From the NCBI GenBank assembly GCA_964035015.1, contig OZ036007.1, positions 4,694,997-4,758,996 of the forward strand: a stretch of DNA of 64,000 nucleotides. The letters run 5' to 3'. A program made the position numbers and the translations under genes. Each line of letters opens with the position of its first letter. The stretch's first letter is position 1. Origin of the DNA: Corallium rubrum. Lineage: Eukaryota; Cnidaria; Anthozoa; Scleralcyonacea; Coralliidae. The notes under the pieces were generated by a model. The model made no database searches. It worked only from the letters and a program-made list of their open reading frames with translations, and was not told the origin of the DNA. Of the stretch, positions 49,063-60,880 are shown in pieces.

Positions 49063-49754
49063 AAAAATGAAACTAGTGAAAAGCGAAGTATTTAAATATC
49101 TGACTATCTTTCTTTGTGAACTTATAGAATAATCCCGTCCACTTTTGAATGTATCTTTCGGGACACAATTAAGTATAAGGCATGAATGCCTAAAAAAAAT
49201 TTTTTAATGTGAAGCCGAATATTTAAATTATATGTGCTTAATGTTTGTCATAAAGTTATAATCAGGTAATTTTAATTAAAGAACGAGGCAATTGTATATG
49301 GTGATTTTTTCACAATTTGGAACGGATCCTACATTAACATATTTGCACTATTAACATATTTGTACCTATCATAACTAAAATGTGTAATTTTACCAAAATA
49401 AGGACAGAGCTATAAGCTATTGTTCGGCAGTATATCTAACCTTACTATATTTCGATTTTTATAAGCTTATTGCTTTGATACAGAAACATGCATGGATGGA
49501 GCTATTGTTGTTGAGCATAATGAGAATGCAAATAATATATGCCAATATGCAATATTTCATTAGATTAAACCAACGTATTGATATATAGCCGAAAGGCATA
49601 TTAAATTATATATCTTTTTTGTTAATTATTTTGATTATAGATATATTACAGTGTGTTTTTCCCATCACGTAGTCCTGCTGTAGCACGTGAAGACTGAAGT
49701 GACAGTAAATTGACTATTGTGACAGTTATATTGTATACATGTCAACTCTTACTT

Positions 49755-50170
49755 TGACGATGAGGGTTTTCTCTTTGACAAGTAAACTCGTCTGGCATTA
49801 GACAGAATAAAATAATAGTAAAATGGCCATTTTGGGACCGTCTCGTGGTCGCATTCATGGTGAATAAAAGAGATAAGGCAAATATGCCTGCAATAACCTA
49901 GTATATAGCATTTGAGGGTTCTCTCGTAGACAAGTAAAATTGTCTGACATTAGACAAAGTAAAATAATCTAGCGTTAGACAGAATAAAAGAATCTGGTGT
50001 CAGACAGAGTAAAATAATCTGGCGTTAGACAGAGTGAAATAACCTGGTGTTAGACAGAGTACAATAATATAAAAAGTTTTATCTCGGCCATTAGGCGAAA
50101 AAGAGAGATTATAGGCATGTAGAATAAATTGTCTGGCTTTAGACAGTAAAATAACGAAACTGAAAGGGCC
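49755..50170. repeat. Degenerate repeat, GACAAGTAAAATCGTCTGGC type
   Basis: About eight copies of a 30-40-bp unit containing TCTGGCGTTAGACAGAGTAA. Single copies lie near 40370, 48775, 58790 and 60890, so the motif is dispersed. Confidence 0.7.
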
Positions 50171-51984
50171 GTTTTTTGGCCATGTCGTGCAGTCGTTAAC
50201 TGGGGTAACGTGCTGGCGTAATGTTGGCTGGCAATACGACAATATAACAAGAATACTGTTCACTAGTTAGTCATATAGTGCGGCTAGTCCTACATTGTAG
50301 TCTGGCCTTGAACGAAATCACGATGAAATGAAATACCTTATTACACTTACAGATTCTGATTTGAATAAGACACTCTTATTTCGATTGTTTGTATAAATGT
50401 TTCAAGTGTTAAAAGTCTGACTATAGCGTAGAGATATATTGTATCATTTGCTGAATATAGTTTGATGATTAGAAGTACAAAAAACATCAACGCTCTTTCT
50501 GAATCAGCGCTATCTTTCCGCTACATTATAAAGTCACACTCATTTGTAGACCGTTTTAAAGTGCAGCTAGCTGATTTATAAACACACATTATTTAATTTG
50601 GTAGTCCTTGCCATCTTATTAATACAACCCCAATCACTTACTTCAAAGATGAACGGAACCCGCTCAGACCCAACCGACTATGGTCGCGATCGATTGCTTT
50701 TTTGCTGGTCCTATCAAGTGACACTACACTCATTTGTAGACCTGGTTTAGTACAATTACCTGATATTTAAACACACAATATTTATTTTGCTCATTCTTGT
50801 GATCGAATGAGTATCAAGCCACCATAGTATTGAAATATTTTTAACAATAAAAAATGCTCGAGACAGCCATTTAAAAAATGGACATTACTTTGCCGAATCC
50901 GTTATACTGTAAATGAAAGTATATTGCTAAGATGTGGTTTAATACAGAACTGAGATCTCGACTTACCCGCTTCGTTCTCTGTCATCCGATGTTGATCACT
51001 TATATACAGTGAACCGTTTGGCTCTTGTTTATGAATGTAACGAAATTCACTCGCTTAGTTTCATTACACAGAACGAGTTGGGCCATTCCTATTTGGTCTC
51101 ATCTTGCGATTCTAGTTCGATGCTTGCAAGTGTCTGTGATCAAACAATTTAACGAAGTCAAGTAAACAATATAATGGTTGCCGTCATGGACCAGTAACTG
51201 CAAAGAATAATGAATAATGTATATCTAATATCCGGCAAAGCAAGGTCAAGCATGTTTATATCGACCATGGCAAAGCGAAAAGGTAAACTGCAGCGATGTT
51301 TTTTTATAGCAACGAAATACTATCTGACGCAGAGTTGGAAAAAAGCTGCGGGTATGCGGGTACCACCCGGAGGAAGGTTTACTTTAGTGAGGAAGGTTTA
51401 AAGTGAAAACACGTGAAACAACACATTCGGTAATCTGAGAAAGTTACAATTGATCAAGCAAGGTGTCGAGAAGAAAAGCGATTTGCAGCAAAACATTGGC
51501 TAACCAACAATTATCCAGCACTGGCAGTGGCAGCAGTTACATGTGTGAGACATGTACGCTGATGTCTGCTGTGATGTCTGTATCTTCCCAGCAGTTGAGG
51601 GTAGTTAGTAGGCTGTCAGTCAGCAGCGGTCAGTTATTAGTAGCTATTGTAGTATGCCAAAGCGTACCTAGGAAAACCTAGAAAACCAAGATACTGTAAA
51701 AGTCACGCCGTATTTATGAACGTTGCAAAACACAAAATTCTCGCTATATATTTTGAGGAAGGTTATCTAAACTTAAAAACCCATCCGGAGGAAGGTTGAA
51801 TACTTTTTCCAACTCTGATCTGACGTTTCGCGTAAAGTCCTTCATCAGAGTACTAAATTTTTCGCCTGATAAAGGACTCTGCTCGAAACGTCAGTTTTCC
51901 GCCACTTTTTCGTTTTGCTCCGTATTCGGAACACTGCCTACCACGGAGCACTCTATACTTTCTTTATTTAGACCACTTTGGAGT

Positions 51985-52370
51985 TCCACATTTAGGGCCT
52001 GTATATACGGAGGCACCCGGTTTGTCAAGATAAACTGTACATTTTGTTTATATGGAAGCGAGTTACCTGGTAAGTTGTAATATTTGAGAAGATTATCACC
52101 AACGAAAGTGACATGAAGTAACGAATATAGAACATTCATCCTGCTATGCCGAGTTACCCAGGGAAAAGTGTTCATATGGGGCAATGTTTATTCCGCTTGC
52201 CGAGATTCCGGCTGCCATGCAGTGCCGAGTTTTCAAGGGCGAGTTACCCACATGTCTCATATAAACACTGCGGTGGGATGCGGTGGGAAAAACAGTGTTT
52301 GCTCTACCGACCAGGAACTCGTGATGTGCCCAGTAACTCGGCTGGCCGGGAACCAGTGGCGTAACGGAGG
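51985..52370. mobile_element. Degenerate inverted-repeat element with GAGTTACC motifs
   Basis: GGGCCTGTATATACGGAGGC, GCGAGTTACCTGG and CCGAGTTACCCAGG recur, and a related end GGTAACTCGCCTCCATATAA is at 53842-53872. Probably remnants of one MITE family. Confidence 0.4.
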
Positions 52371-52407
52371 AAGACGGGGCCCTTAGGCATATTTGGTGTG
52401 CGTTTCA

Positions 52408-52722
52408 ACTGTACTGTACTGTACTGTACTGTACTGTACTGTACTGTACTGTACTGTACTGTACTGTACTGTACTGTACTGTACTGTACTGTACTGTACT
52501 GTACTGTACTGTACTGTACTGTACTGTAATGTAATGTACTGTACTGTACTGTATACTGTACTGTATACTGTACTGTAATGTAATGTACTGTACTGTACTG
52601 CACTGCACTGCACTGCACTGCACTGCACTGCACTGTAATGTACTGTACTGTACTGTACTGTACTGTACTGTACTGTACTGTGCTCTGCTGTGCTGTGCTG
52701 TGCTGTGCTGTACTGTACTGTT
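52408..52722. repeat. (GTACT)n microsatellite with GCACT and GTGCT variants
   Basis: About 60 units including blocks GTAAT, GCACT and GCTGT. Confidence 0.95.
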
Positions 52723-52831
52723 GTTGTCATGATTTGACTGATATGGTTTGAAAGCTGTATTACTTGATATATGTGCCGGTTTTTAGATGAAGAGAAGATT
52801 TATTACTTATATAGTCTTTTTACTTTATATA

Positions 52832-52837
<6 letters not shown>

Positions 52838-52902
<65 letters not shown>
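52838..52902. repeat. (TA)n microsatellite
   Basis: Uninterrupted TA run; similar runs at 6669-6694, 53595-53664 and 62273-62338. Confidence 0.9.
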
Positions 52903-52907
<5 letters not shown>

Positions 52908-53022
52908 CGCTTACCTCAAGCAGACTTTTGAGGTAAGCGAAAATCTATATTTGCTCTAACTCTATATGTTATCGAGCACTCTTTGCGTTTCGTAGACCAA
53001 AACCCACACGTATATATATATA

Positions 53023-53303
53023 TAGCATGTTCTAGGGATTTTGGGTGAAGGAAAATTCGAGTGTAGAATATATACATTTTAAGACCAAACCGGGAGCAGT
53101 TGCGAAAAATGCAACTACACAGGCCCTCCGGCAGGAATTGAACCCACGACCTTGCGATTCTAGTGCAATGCTCTGACCACTGAGCCACGGAGGCCGTTGC
53201 CGAGAGCTCGATCGCGAGTTCTGTATATATAATAAGGTGGTAATGCCAGGAGAGAATTGGGTATATTATAAATGATATTGGGCATTTCACTCGATTACAT
53301 AGC
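53023..53303 (-). mobile_element. tRNA-derived SINE-like element, copy A
   Basis: On the minus strand 53122-53194 is tRNA-like: A box GTGGCTCAGTGGTCAGAGC, B box GGTTCAATTCC, and acceptor arms GGCCTCC/GGAGGGCC. It continues with a unique body including GTTGCATTTTTCGCAAC and ends near TAGCATGTTCTAGGG. Two other copies are in the window (44984-45140 and 58058-58328). Confidence 0.75.
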
Positions 53304-53336
53304 CCAATATCATTTATATATATATACATACATATA

Positions 53337-53592
53337 AAGGCCGAAACGGTACCGTCTGTAGTTAGATATCGCTCTATGGCCTTTAGGTCATATTGAGCGC
53401 TCTACAGGATGAGCCATTGCTGCTTACGCATTGTGCGCACGCTCACTGCTTGCAGTTTGAGCGCTCTGGCATGGTTTTGATGTCCCACAATTTGTGAGGC
53501 ACCAAAGGTGACTGTAAATAGCAGTTACCTTCATCCTGCTCATCAGCACTACACTGATGAGGCCCAAAAGGCCGAAACGGTACCGTCTGTAG

Positions 53593-53594
<2 letters not shown>
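53337..53594 (+). mobile_element. Retrozyme-like dimer fragment with hammerhead ribozyme
   Basis: Two copies of the sequence ending CGAAACGGTACCGTCTGTAG lie 231 bp apart (cleavage-site C at 53356 and 53587). The second copy is a complete type I hammerhead; the first keeps only the 3' half. The 231-bp unit between cleavage sites equals one monomer. This is the arrangement known for animal retrozymes, which spread through small circular RNAs. It is flanked on both sides by TA repeats. Confidence 0.8.
53548..53593 (+). ncRNA. Type I hammerhead ribozyme, complete core
   Basis: Core CTGATGA at 53554-53560 and GAAA at 53574-53577. Stem I: ACTACA (53548-53553) pairs with TGTAGT (53588-53593). Stem II: GGCC (53561-53564) pairs with GGCC (53570-53573) across a CAAAA loop. 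Stem III: A-C-G-G (53577-53580) pairs with CCGT (53583-53586) across a TA loop. Predicted self-cleavage after C53587 (GUC). Every invariant hammerhead position is satisfied. Confidence 0.88.
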
Positions 53595-53666
<72 letters not shown>

Positions 53667-53895
53667 AGAAACCAAATTCAACTATTTCGTTTATCAATTG
53701 AAAGGTAAAGAACTTCATGTAATAAGAAGCCAACAGACTCGCACCCAGGACTTTTGTTTTTGCTGAGCTAAAGAACTCAGCGGCGGGCTGGGGGCCCCTT
53801 AGTTTTCGCCCTAACCTTACCTAATGAGCGTTACGTCACTGTGGGTAACTCGCCTCCATATAAACAGGCCCTTATGAGATTCTGGATAAAGTCCA

Positions 53896-54005
53896 GCAAC
53901 AACAACAACAACATCATCAATAACAACAACAACAACAACAACAACAGTACAACAACAACAGCAGTAGCAACAGCAACAACAACAACAACAACAACAAACA
54001 GCAGC

Positions 54006-54073
<68 letters not shown>

Positions 54074-54280
54074 ACAGCAACAACAACAACAACAACAGCA
54101 CCAACAGCAGCAACAACAACAACAGTAGCAACAACAACAGTAGCAACAACAATAGCAGCAACACCAGCAGCATCAACAACAGTACAACAGCAACAACAAC
54201 AGCAACAGCAGCAACAACAGCAGCAGCAACAACAACAGCACTAGCGGCATCAACAAAAACAACAGCAGCAGCAGCAGCAC
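53896..54280. repeat. (CAA)n/(CAG) trinucleotide array
   Basis: CAA units with scattered CAG and TAG. Frames across it (poly-Asn, poly-Leu) are artefacts. Confidence 0.93.
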
Positions 54281-54468
54281 AAATACGCGTAAAAATGGTG
54301 ATCTAACAAATACGCGTAAAAATGGTGATCTAACAAAAAAGCGTAAACATGGTGATCTAACAAATACGCGTAAAATAGTGATCTAACAAATACGCGTAAA
54401 AATGGTGATCTAACAAATACGCGTAAAAATGGTGATCTAACAAATACGCGTAAAATGGTGATTTTAAT
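54281..54468. repeat. 27-bp minisatellite, ACAAATACGCGTAAAAATGG
   Basis: Seven nearly identical tandem copies next to the CAA array and 140 bp from the GPCR stop. Confidence 0.9.
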
Positions 54469-54607
54469 CTAATGAAGGCCTCCGCTGGAAACTTCAGTAT
54501 TTCGTTATAAAAACTATCCATGGCACTGCCTATGCAGCACTCCACTTTTTTACTCTCTCCATTATTTTTACTCGAGTACAAAATAATAATTCAGTCAACG
54601 TTTCAAG

Positions 54608-55561
54608 TCAACGTTTTTGTCCAAAACAGTTCTTGACAATTTTCCAACCTTGCTTCTTAAGTTCTCTGTTGGACCAGAAAAATATCACGGAGTTTAGAGT
54701 GGAGTTCATTAAGCCTAAAGTATCCGACCAAATACTTGCATTGGCCAAAAAAATGCGTGTCTTTTTATTTGTTGATCTTTTACTCAGCACCGCAAAATTA
54801 ACAACAGATGGAAGATAAGTGACAAAACAAAAGAAAACGATTAATAAATAGATTCTCGCCATTTTGAGTCCTCGTAGAACATTCATTGACGATTCGCGAT
54901 CATTCAAATTGTCTGTTCGGTCCCCTTTTAATAAACTCTTCCTCCCAACGTAAAATATTGACACATATGTAAACAATGATGTACAACATATGAGGGCTAC
55001 TACCGCCATAATTAAAACGTGGGCAGTTGATGAAGAAAAATAACGAACTGTCGCAATTATTAGGATAAACGTCCAACCGATAATCAAACCCAAAAGACAT
55101 TTTCTTTTGGTGACTTTAACGTGATGAAAGATAGGATAAATTATGGCTAGGTATCTCTCGATGTTCATTACTGAGAGAGTTACGGCAGAAAAACCTCCCA
55201 ATGTGACAATACTTATATTAAAGGTAGCTTTAAACAGACAATTATACGGCGTTTCAAGACCTTCATTGATTGACTGAAGTACGAACAACAGATGCATAAT
55301 TGTTACGACAGCGAGGTCAACTGAAGATAGCACTATGATCATGAAACACGACATCTTTTTTCTAAGTTTTGATGTCTTTCAGAAAATCGTGATGACGAGA
55401 GAATTGAGAATGATTCCAGTTATGGCAAAAATGGTGTTCACAACACAAGCTGTAATACTGTTCACGAGGTAAAAATACGGAGGAGAGGCGACCACGTAAA
55501 TCCAATACTTTGAAAAGCATCTTTGAATTGTATCACTGCTGTTGGAAAAGTTCAAATTCAT
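54608..55561 (-). pseudogene. Class A (rhodopsin-like) GPCR with one in-frame TGA
   Basis: A single-exon seven-helix receptor. The frame runs from ATG at 55561 to a stop at 54608, interrupted once by TGA at 55381-55379, just after helix 1 (GIILNSLVITIF) and before KTSKLRKKMSC. Both sides stay in the same frame. Seen: helix 1 Asn, helix 2 LSSVDLAV, extracellular Cys before helix 3, the DRY-box variant NIERYLAI, helix 4 Trp (IIGWTF), helix 6 FVTYLP, and a degenerate helix 7 end (NSVIFFW instead of NPxxY). Without the TGA it would have about 316 residues, normal for the family. Related receptors usually have Trp there, so a TGG-to-TGA change is likely. It may be a young pseudogene, a null allele or a base error. 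Ligand unknown. Confidence 0.85.
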
Positions 55562-55599
55562 GTTCCAAAAGTCTCAAAACAATGTTTCAAAGTCTCAGG

Positions 55600-56560
55600 T
55601 TCTAGTTTTTGGTTTCCAATTAGTAGTTTTTTGTATGTGATATGACTTGGACAAAACGGCTACTGGCTTACATTTACACCTGTGGTGTTTGCTGTTGTTA
55701 TATATAACTGTAGAGTCAATCGTCAGTGAAGTAACGGTCCAAGAAGGCCTACTGTTCCAGTTTCTTTCTCCGATTTTTTGTCTTTTGCGGCTACTAGCGT
55801 AGCAGCTTCAGTATATATTCGGTGTATATATATGGCTGTCGTGTATTTGTTCTAGTATATGACTGTAGAGCAGTCAATGTTTGGTCATGTGAAGTAACGG
55901 TCCAAGAAGTCGGCTACTGTGTATGATATGCGAGCTGCTGTACTGAGCAATGACTATGTCTCTTTTTTGCGTAAACAGAGCTTTGATTAATGATTTTTAT
56001 TATGAGAAAGACTGTCTTATTAATGTTTCCGCCACTAATAAAGTCGATAATCTCACATGTGGATTATTATGAAACTGATTAGAATTTATATCCTGCTCTA
56101 TTTTTGTGGGACAATAGGACAATTGTTTTTATAAACAATATACACAGATACTTGGATATACAAAATGTATTTCTCGTATTAAACAAGATAATGTCACTCG
56201 TTCACTTTGCTCACTCGTAAGATATCCTGTAATATAAATTTTATATATTAGGCACAGCAATATATAAGTATTATTTCTTTTTTTAATAAACATTTTTTAA
56301 TGACAAAATTATGATATTAAAGTCGGGTATGGGATAGCCTTTGAATTAATGTTTGAAGTGTTACCGTGTGTTCAAACATTTTAGTATAGGGGTTAGAGAT
56401 TGCCAGATAGGGGTTAATCGTTAGAAATTAACGATTATTGTTATTTCTATAGGTGAGACGTAACAGTACATGTTGAAGGGTGTAGTCATTCAATTTATAA
56501 CGTTTTTGCTCAGACAAGAGCGTTAAACAGTTCGAATCAATATTTCTGAATGGTGAGCCT
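55600..56560. other. No supported gene
   Basis: AT-rich sequence upstream of the GPCR. GAAGTAACGGTCCAAGAAG occurs twice (55727, 55889), a partial duplication. Confidence 0.45.
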
Positions 56561-56629
56561 ATACAAGGGGAGGGGTGGGGGCCATATTGTATATTGGGGG
56601 GGGGGGGGGACTGTATAACGTGGGGGTGT

Positions 56630-57060
56630 TGGCGGCACAGTCCTGGGTTCGATACCTGCTCAGTCAGTTATCTGATTAAAATTTCGCCTTGGCCGCATGT
56701 GGGGAGAGTGCTTCCAGTTTGATTCTACCAAACACCACAGGTTTCCTCCGGGTACGCTGGTTTCCTTCTGTAGTAACACTGGACCAATGAGGGTGGGCCC
56801 TTACGGGACCTCTAGGGAGAACAGGTAGCTATAACTGATAGAGCTATCCAGTATAAATAAGATTAGTTTAGTTTAGTTTAGTTTAGGTTAGGTTAGTTTA
56901 GTTTAGTTTAGTTTAGTTTAGTTTACTCTAGTTTCCTTCTGTGGTAACACTGGACCAATGAAGGATGGCCCTTACTGGACCTCTGGGGAGAACAGTTGGC
57001 TATAACTGATAGAGCTATCCAGTATAAATAAAATTAGTTTAGTTTAGTTTATATTTAGGG
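56630..57060 (+). mobile_element. tRNA-SINE with tandemly duplicated 3' part and TTTAG tail
   Basis: A B box-like CCTGGGTTCGATACCTGC is followed by a body with ACACCACAGGTTTCCTCCGG and a tail of TTTAG repeats. The 3' ~125 bp (from GTTTCCTTCTGTAGTAACAC to AAATAAGATTAG) is repeated at about 56932-57055. Confidence 0.55.
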
Positions 57061-57519
57061 GGATCTGTATTCGGAGATTTCCTGTATTGCAGTGATGTCA
57101 TGCTACTCTCTTGACATGCAGTAGTACATCTGGTGTTATGGATTATTGCGACGTTTAGACATCAAAAACGGTGAAGCTTTGCAACATTTCAGTCATCTTT
57201 ATTAAAAATGGACACTTGCAAAAAAAGAATGTTTGAGCACTAAAACTGCGTGACATATCCAGCGCTTTGCTTCACACGGAAACTGTTTACACTTGCACCG
57301 AAAGCAGTTTGGAAAGGAACACTTAGATCCGATACAATGTAATGGTGGCATTAGCCGTTAGTCTGTAATATGGAGGACTATAGTGGATAGCTGAGCCTAA
57401 CGTGAAATATCGTAATTCAATAGTCCAGTTTTGTGAACACATGTTGACGCGGTATAACTATATAACGCATATTGTGCTGTGATTCAATTCTTGAGAAACA
57501 AATTAAAGACATACACTTC

Positions 57520-57890
57520 CGTAGTGCCCGTGCCCGGGCGCTGTATAGGACCCAGTCTGAACATCGTACCCGTGCACCCGTGTACCGAGCCCGGTTTTTC
57601 GCTGGGGCACTACCACGAGAGGTAGTACCCGGGCACGGTGCCGCGCACGAGCACCAATCTGAACAGGATTTTTACGGTGCCCAGCACTTTTAACCAAAAC
57701 AACATACATAAACTGAGCCAACAACATACATTCTTAATAGGAATAAACAGTGCAAACACATCGACAAAATATATTTTGGTGCCTGCAAGAAGCACCAAAA
57801 GCATCCAGGGTTTGGGAACGTGTGAACACCAGTGTATTTAGTGCCCGTTCCCGGACATTGGGCACGGACACTCAGTCTGAACGCCGCCTA
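57520..57890. mobile_element. Degenerate GC-rich inverted-repeat element
   Basis: Short inverse motifs such as GCCCGTGCCCGGGCGC, CCAGTCTGAAC and CTCAGTCTGAAC recur, with TAGTGCCCGTTCCCGGAC near the right end. No gene seen. Confidence 0.4.
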
Positions 57891-58057
57891 ATCGTCGAAG
57901 TTTCGATGCGCGTAATGGAAAAGTGTATATTCGTTCTTGGTAAAATATTGTTTGAACCGTTTTTGCGGCTACAGTGCATGCATGCTGACATAATAAAACT
58001 TAGTCTGTAACAACTTGATGGACTGAACAAAGTGAAAAATGGTAAACTGTTGATAAC

Positions 58058-58328
58058 GAAAGGAAAATTCGAGTGTAGAATATATACATTTTAAGACCAA
58101 ACCGGAACAGTTTCGAAAAATGCAACTACACAGGCCTTCCGGCAGGAATTGAACCCACGACCTTGCGATTCTAGTGCCATGCTCTGACCACTGAGCCACG
58201 GAGGGCGTTGCCGAGAGCTTGATCGTGAGTTCTGTATATATTAAGGTGGTAATGCCAGGAGAGAATTGGGTATATGATAAGTAATATTGGGCATTTCACT
58301 CGATTACATAGCGTGTTCTAAGGATTTT
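58058..58328 (-). mobile_element. tRNA-derived SINE-like element, copy B
   Basis: About 95% like copy A over the tRNA-like part (58130-58203) and body. Its ends are shifted about 20 bp around the unit relative to copy A: it starts at GAAAGGAAAATTCGAG and carries GCGTGTTCTAAGGATTTT at the other end, followed by CCTTCACCCAAAATCC, the inverse of that junction. Confidence 0.75.
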
Positions 58329-58437
58329 CCTTCACCCAAAATCCAGCTGCTAGCTGGAATAACCTGAAATATTCAACGCGTGTATCGAGGCAGTAAAAAT
58401 GCAAATTGTGCTGTGATTCTTTTAAAAAATTATTACG

Positions 58438-59953
58438 TCATTTTCTAGCCTTTTGTGGAGTCCATTCTTTTGTCAACGTCTCGATGCGCGCAATGGCATC
58501 CGTGTATTCGTTCTTGGTGAAATATCGTTTGAGCAATTTATTCGCTTTTGACGCGTGGGAATCAGCCATAGTGACCAATGTGAGCAAGATTCTCATGTAG
58601 CAATCTGGAGGTTTTGACTTCAACGCAATCCTTCGGATTTCTTTTTCTAGTACTCCATGAGGTCCTGAAAAAGATACCGTTTTCAAGAATATATATATAT
58701 AATCAGCACTATTAGTAATTGACCGCGTGCAGCGTGCGTTAACTCGTTCTTGACCGAGTACGCCAAAAAACGGCTCCTTTTGTTATTTTATTCTAACGCC
58801 AGATTATTTTACTTTTTCTAATGTCAGACTTTAGAGTGAATAGGTTTCTATTTCTCTTTGGGGAAAATTGGAATGTAGAAGTTATTCCACCACCACCCAC
58901 ACCACTACAACTACCATCACCAACACCATTACCACCAACATCAAGACTACCGACGATACCACCACACCAACACTACCAACACCAGGAGCATCGACACCAC
59001 CATTAACGCCATCACCATCTCTACCAAAATCAAGACTACCAACACTAGTACAACCAACCACCACTACCACCACCACTACCAAGGCTACCGACACCATCAC
59101 TCACCATCATGCACACCATCACCACCAGGACCATCGACACCACCATTAACGCCATCACCACCACCACCATCTACCAACACCAAGACTACCGGTACCACCA
59201 CAACCACCACTACCATCACCAAGACTACCAACGATACCACCACCAAGGCTACCGATTCTACCACAACCATCACTACCATCACCTACACAATCACCACCAA
59301 CACCAGGAGCACCGACACCACCATTAACGCCATCACCACCATCTCTACCAACACCAAGATTACCGGCACCACCACAACCACCACTACCATCACCATCACC
59401 CACACCAACAGCAGGACCACAGACACTACCATTAACGCCATCACCACCACCACCATCTCTACTAACATCAAGACTACCGGCACAACCACCACTACCATCA
59501 CACACACCATCACCCACACCATCACCACCACCACCATCTCTACCAACATCAAGACTACCGACACTAGCACAAGCATCACTACCATCACCCACACCATCAC
59601 CACCACTACCACCTACACCAGGACCTCCGACACCAACACAAAGACTGACACCACCACCACAAACAACAACAATTATTTTAAACATTAACCAGACACTATT
59701 GGAACTCACCAAGTTCTACAGTACGATATTGCCGTCTCAATCCAAGACATTCTCCGTCTCGTTTCAAAATTTTCATTTCTTCTAAGCTTTCCAGTGCCAC
59801 CGTCGCACAGTTTCTTCGAGCACACAACTTCCATTTTGCAGCTTTTAAGATACTCTTAGACAATGTTGCTTTTCGCCTGGAAGTTTGTTGTTGCAGAATG
59901 TCGCCAAACGTAGCTTGGGCCAAGTAGTATTTTGTAAACTTTTTTTCGACAAT
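58438..59953 (-). CDS. Two 3' exons of an unassigned gene, possibly GOLPH3/GPP34-like
   Basis: Exon 59953-59710 joins exon 58664-58438 (G|GA, donor GTGAGT, acceptor TTTTTCAG), encoding about 156 residues and a stop. The peptide is helical and basic: YYLAQATFGDILQQQ, LKAAKWKLCARRN, LESLEEMKILKRDG, then LEKEIRRIALKSKPPDCYMR, ILLTLVTMADSHASKANK, LLKRYFTKNEYTDAIARI. The order of elements recalls the C-terminal half of GPP34 proteins (Golgi PI4P-binding adaptors): a leader, 'LVEKGVL'-type helix, a linker, then an Ala-rich helix followed by 'YDLATKRV'-type sequence. Identity is low and comes from memory, so the function is tentative. Upstream exons were not found. The intron is mostly a CACCAC-type array. 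Confidence 0.5.
58888..59680. repeat. ACC/ATC-rich variable array
   Basis: CACCAC-, CATCAC-, CTACCA- and GACTACC-type units fill most of the intron between the two GPP34-like exons, starting about 30 nt after the 5' splice site. Confidence 0.9.
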
Positions 59954-60014
59954 CTCAAAAAGTAAAATAAACAGACGTATAAGGAACTTCGTTACATGCA
60001 ATACTTTCTGGGAC

Positions 60015-60475
60015 TTGATATGACTATGACTATGACAAAATGATTCATTGACTATATGACTATGACTATATGATTGACTATATGACTATGACTATATGAC
60101 TATATGACTATATGACTATATGACTATATGACTATGACTATATGATTGACTATATGACTATGACTATATGACTATATGATTGACTATATGACTATGACTA
60201 TATGACTATGACTATATGACTATGACTATATGACTATGACTATATGACTATGACTATATGACTATGACTATATGACTATGACTATATGACTATGACTATA
60301 TGACTATGACTATATGACTATGATTATATGACTATGACTATATGACTATGACTATATGACTATGACTATATGACTATGACTATATGACTATGACTATATG
60401 ACTATGACTATATGACTATGACTATATAACTATGACTATATGACTATGACTATATGACTATGACTAAATGACGAC
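60015..60475. repeat. (GACTATATGACTAT)n array
   Basis: Mixed GACTAT and GACTATAT units, with a smaller related cluster at 61655-61735. Confidence 0.93.
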
Positions 60476-60774
60476 TATATACATACGGGAATTGGTTCAT
60501 TTCGTTGAGGTTCTCGTACCCAGGCCCCCTGTAATCTCGCATCCATTCCCGTATCCACACCGCCACCCCCTGGGTATCAGATACGGTTTTTAATAACATG
60601 AACGACAAATGCAAATCCCGATTGTTTGATGTCTGCGAAGAACAATTTAAATTAAGTTTATTACTGAACGACGTCGAGTACTTATTGTTTTTCTGGTCCA
60701 AGTCTCCAATAAACAATAACATTACTGTTTTCAATATCTCGCGACGGAAATCAATAAATGCATGACAATAATCA

Positions 60775-60880
60775 GTACATAGCTTCTTGCATATTTTTCT
60801 AAACTGCGTTTGGTTCGAGTAACCAAATGCAGTTTAAAAAAATATGCAAGAAACTATCTACTGATTATTGTTTCCAGTTG
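60775..60880. repeat. Palindrome
   Basis: ACAATAATCAGTACATAGCT and TCTTGCATATTTTTCTAAACTG at the left are mirrored at 60823-60872 around GGTTCGAGTAACC. Confidence 0.55.

Larger units (their letters stand above)
48530..51990. other. No supported gene
   Basis: AT-rich, with one MITE, the TCTGGCGTTAGACAG repeat and a hairpin motif at 51815-51900. No exon pair with consistent phase was found. Confidence 0.45.

Noticed and set aside
53817-54179. Poly-Leu/Val and poly-Asn frames
   Set aside because: CAA/CAG trinucleotide repeat.
57472-58010. Short frames around 57.5-58.0 kb
   Set aside because: They lie in a GC-rich inverted-repeat element, with no domain and no splice support.
59155-59712. 185-codon Gly/Val-rich minus frame
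   Set aside because: Read-through of the ACC-rich intronic array; the real coding part starts at 59710.
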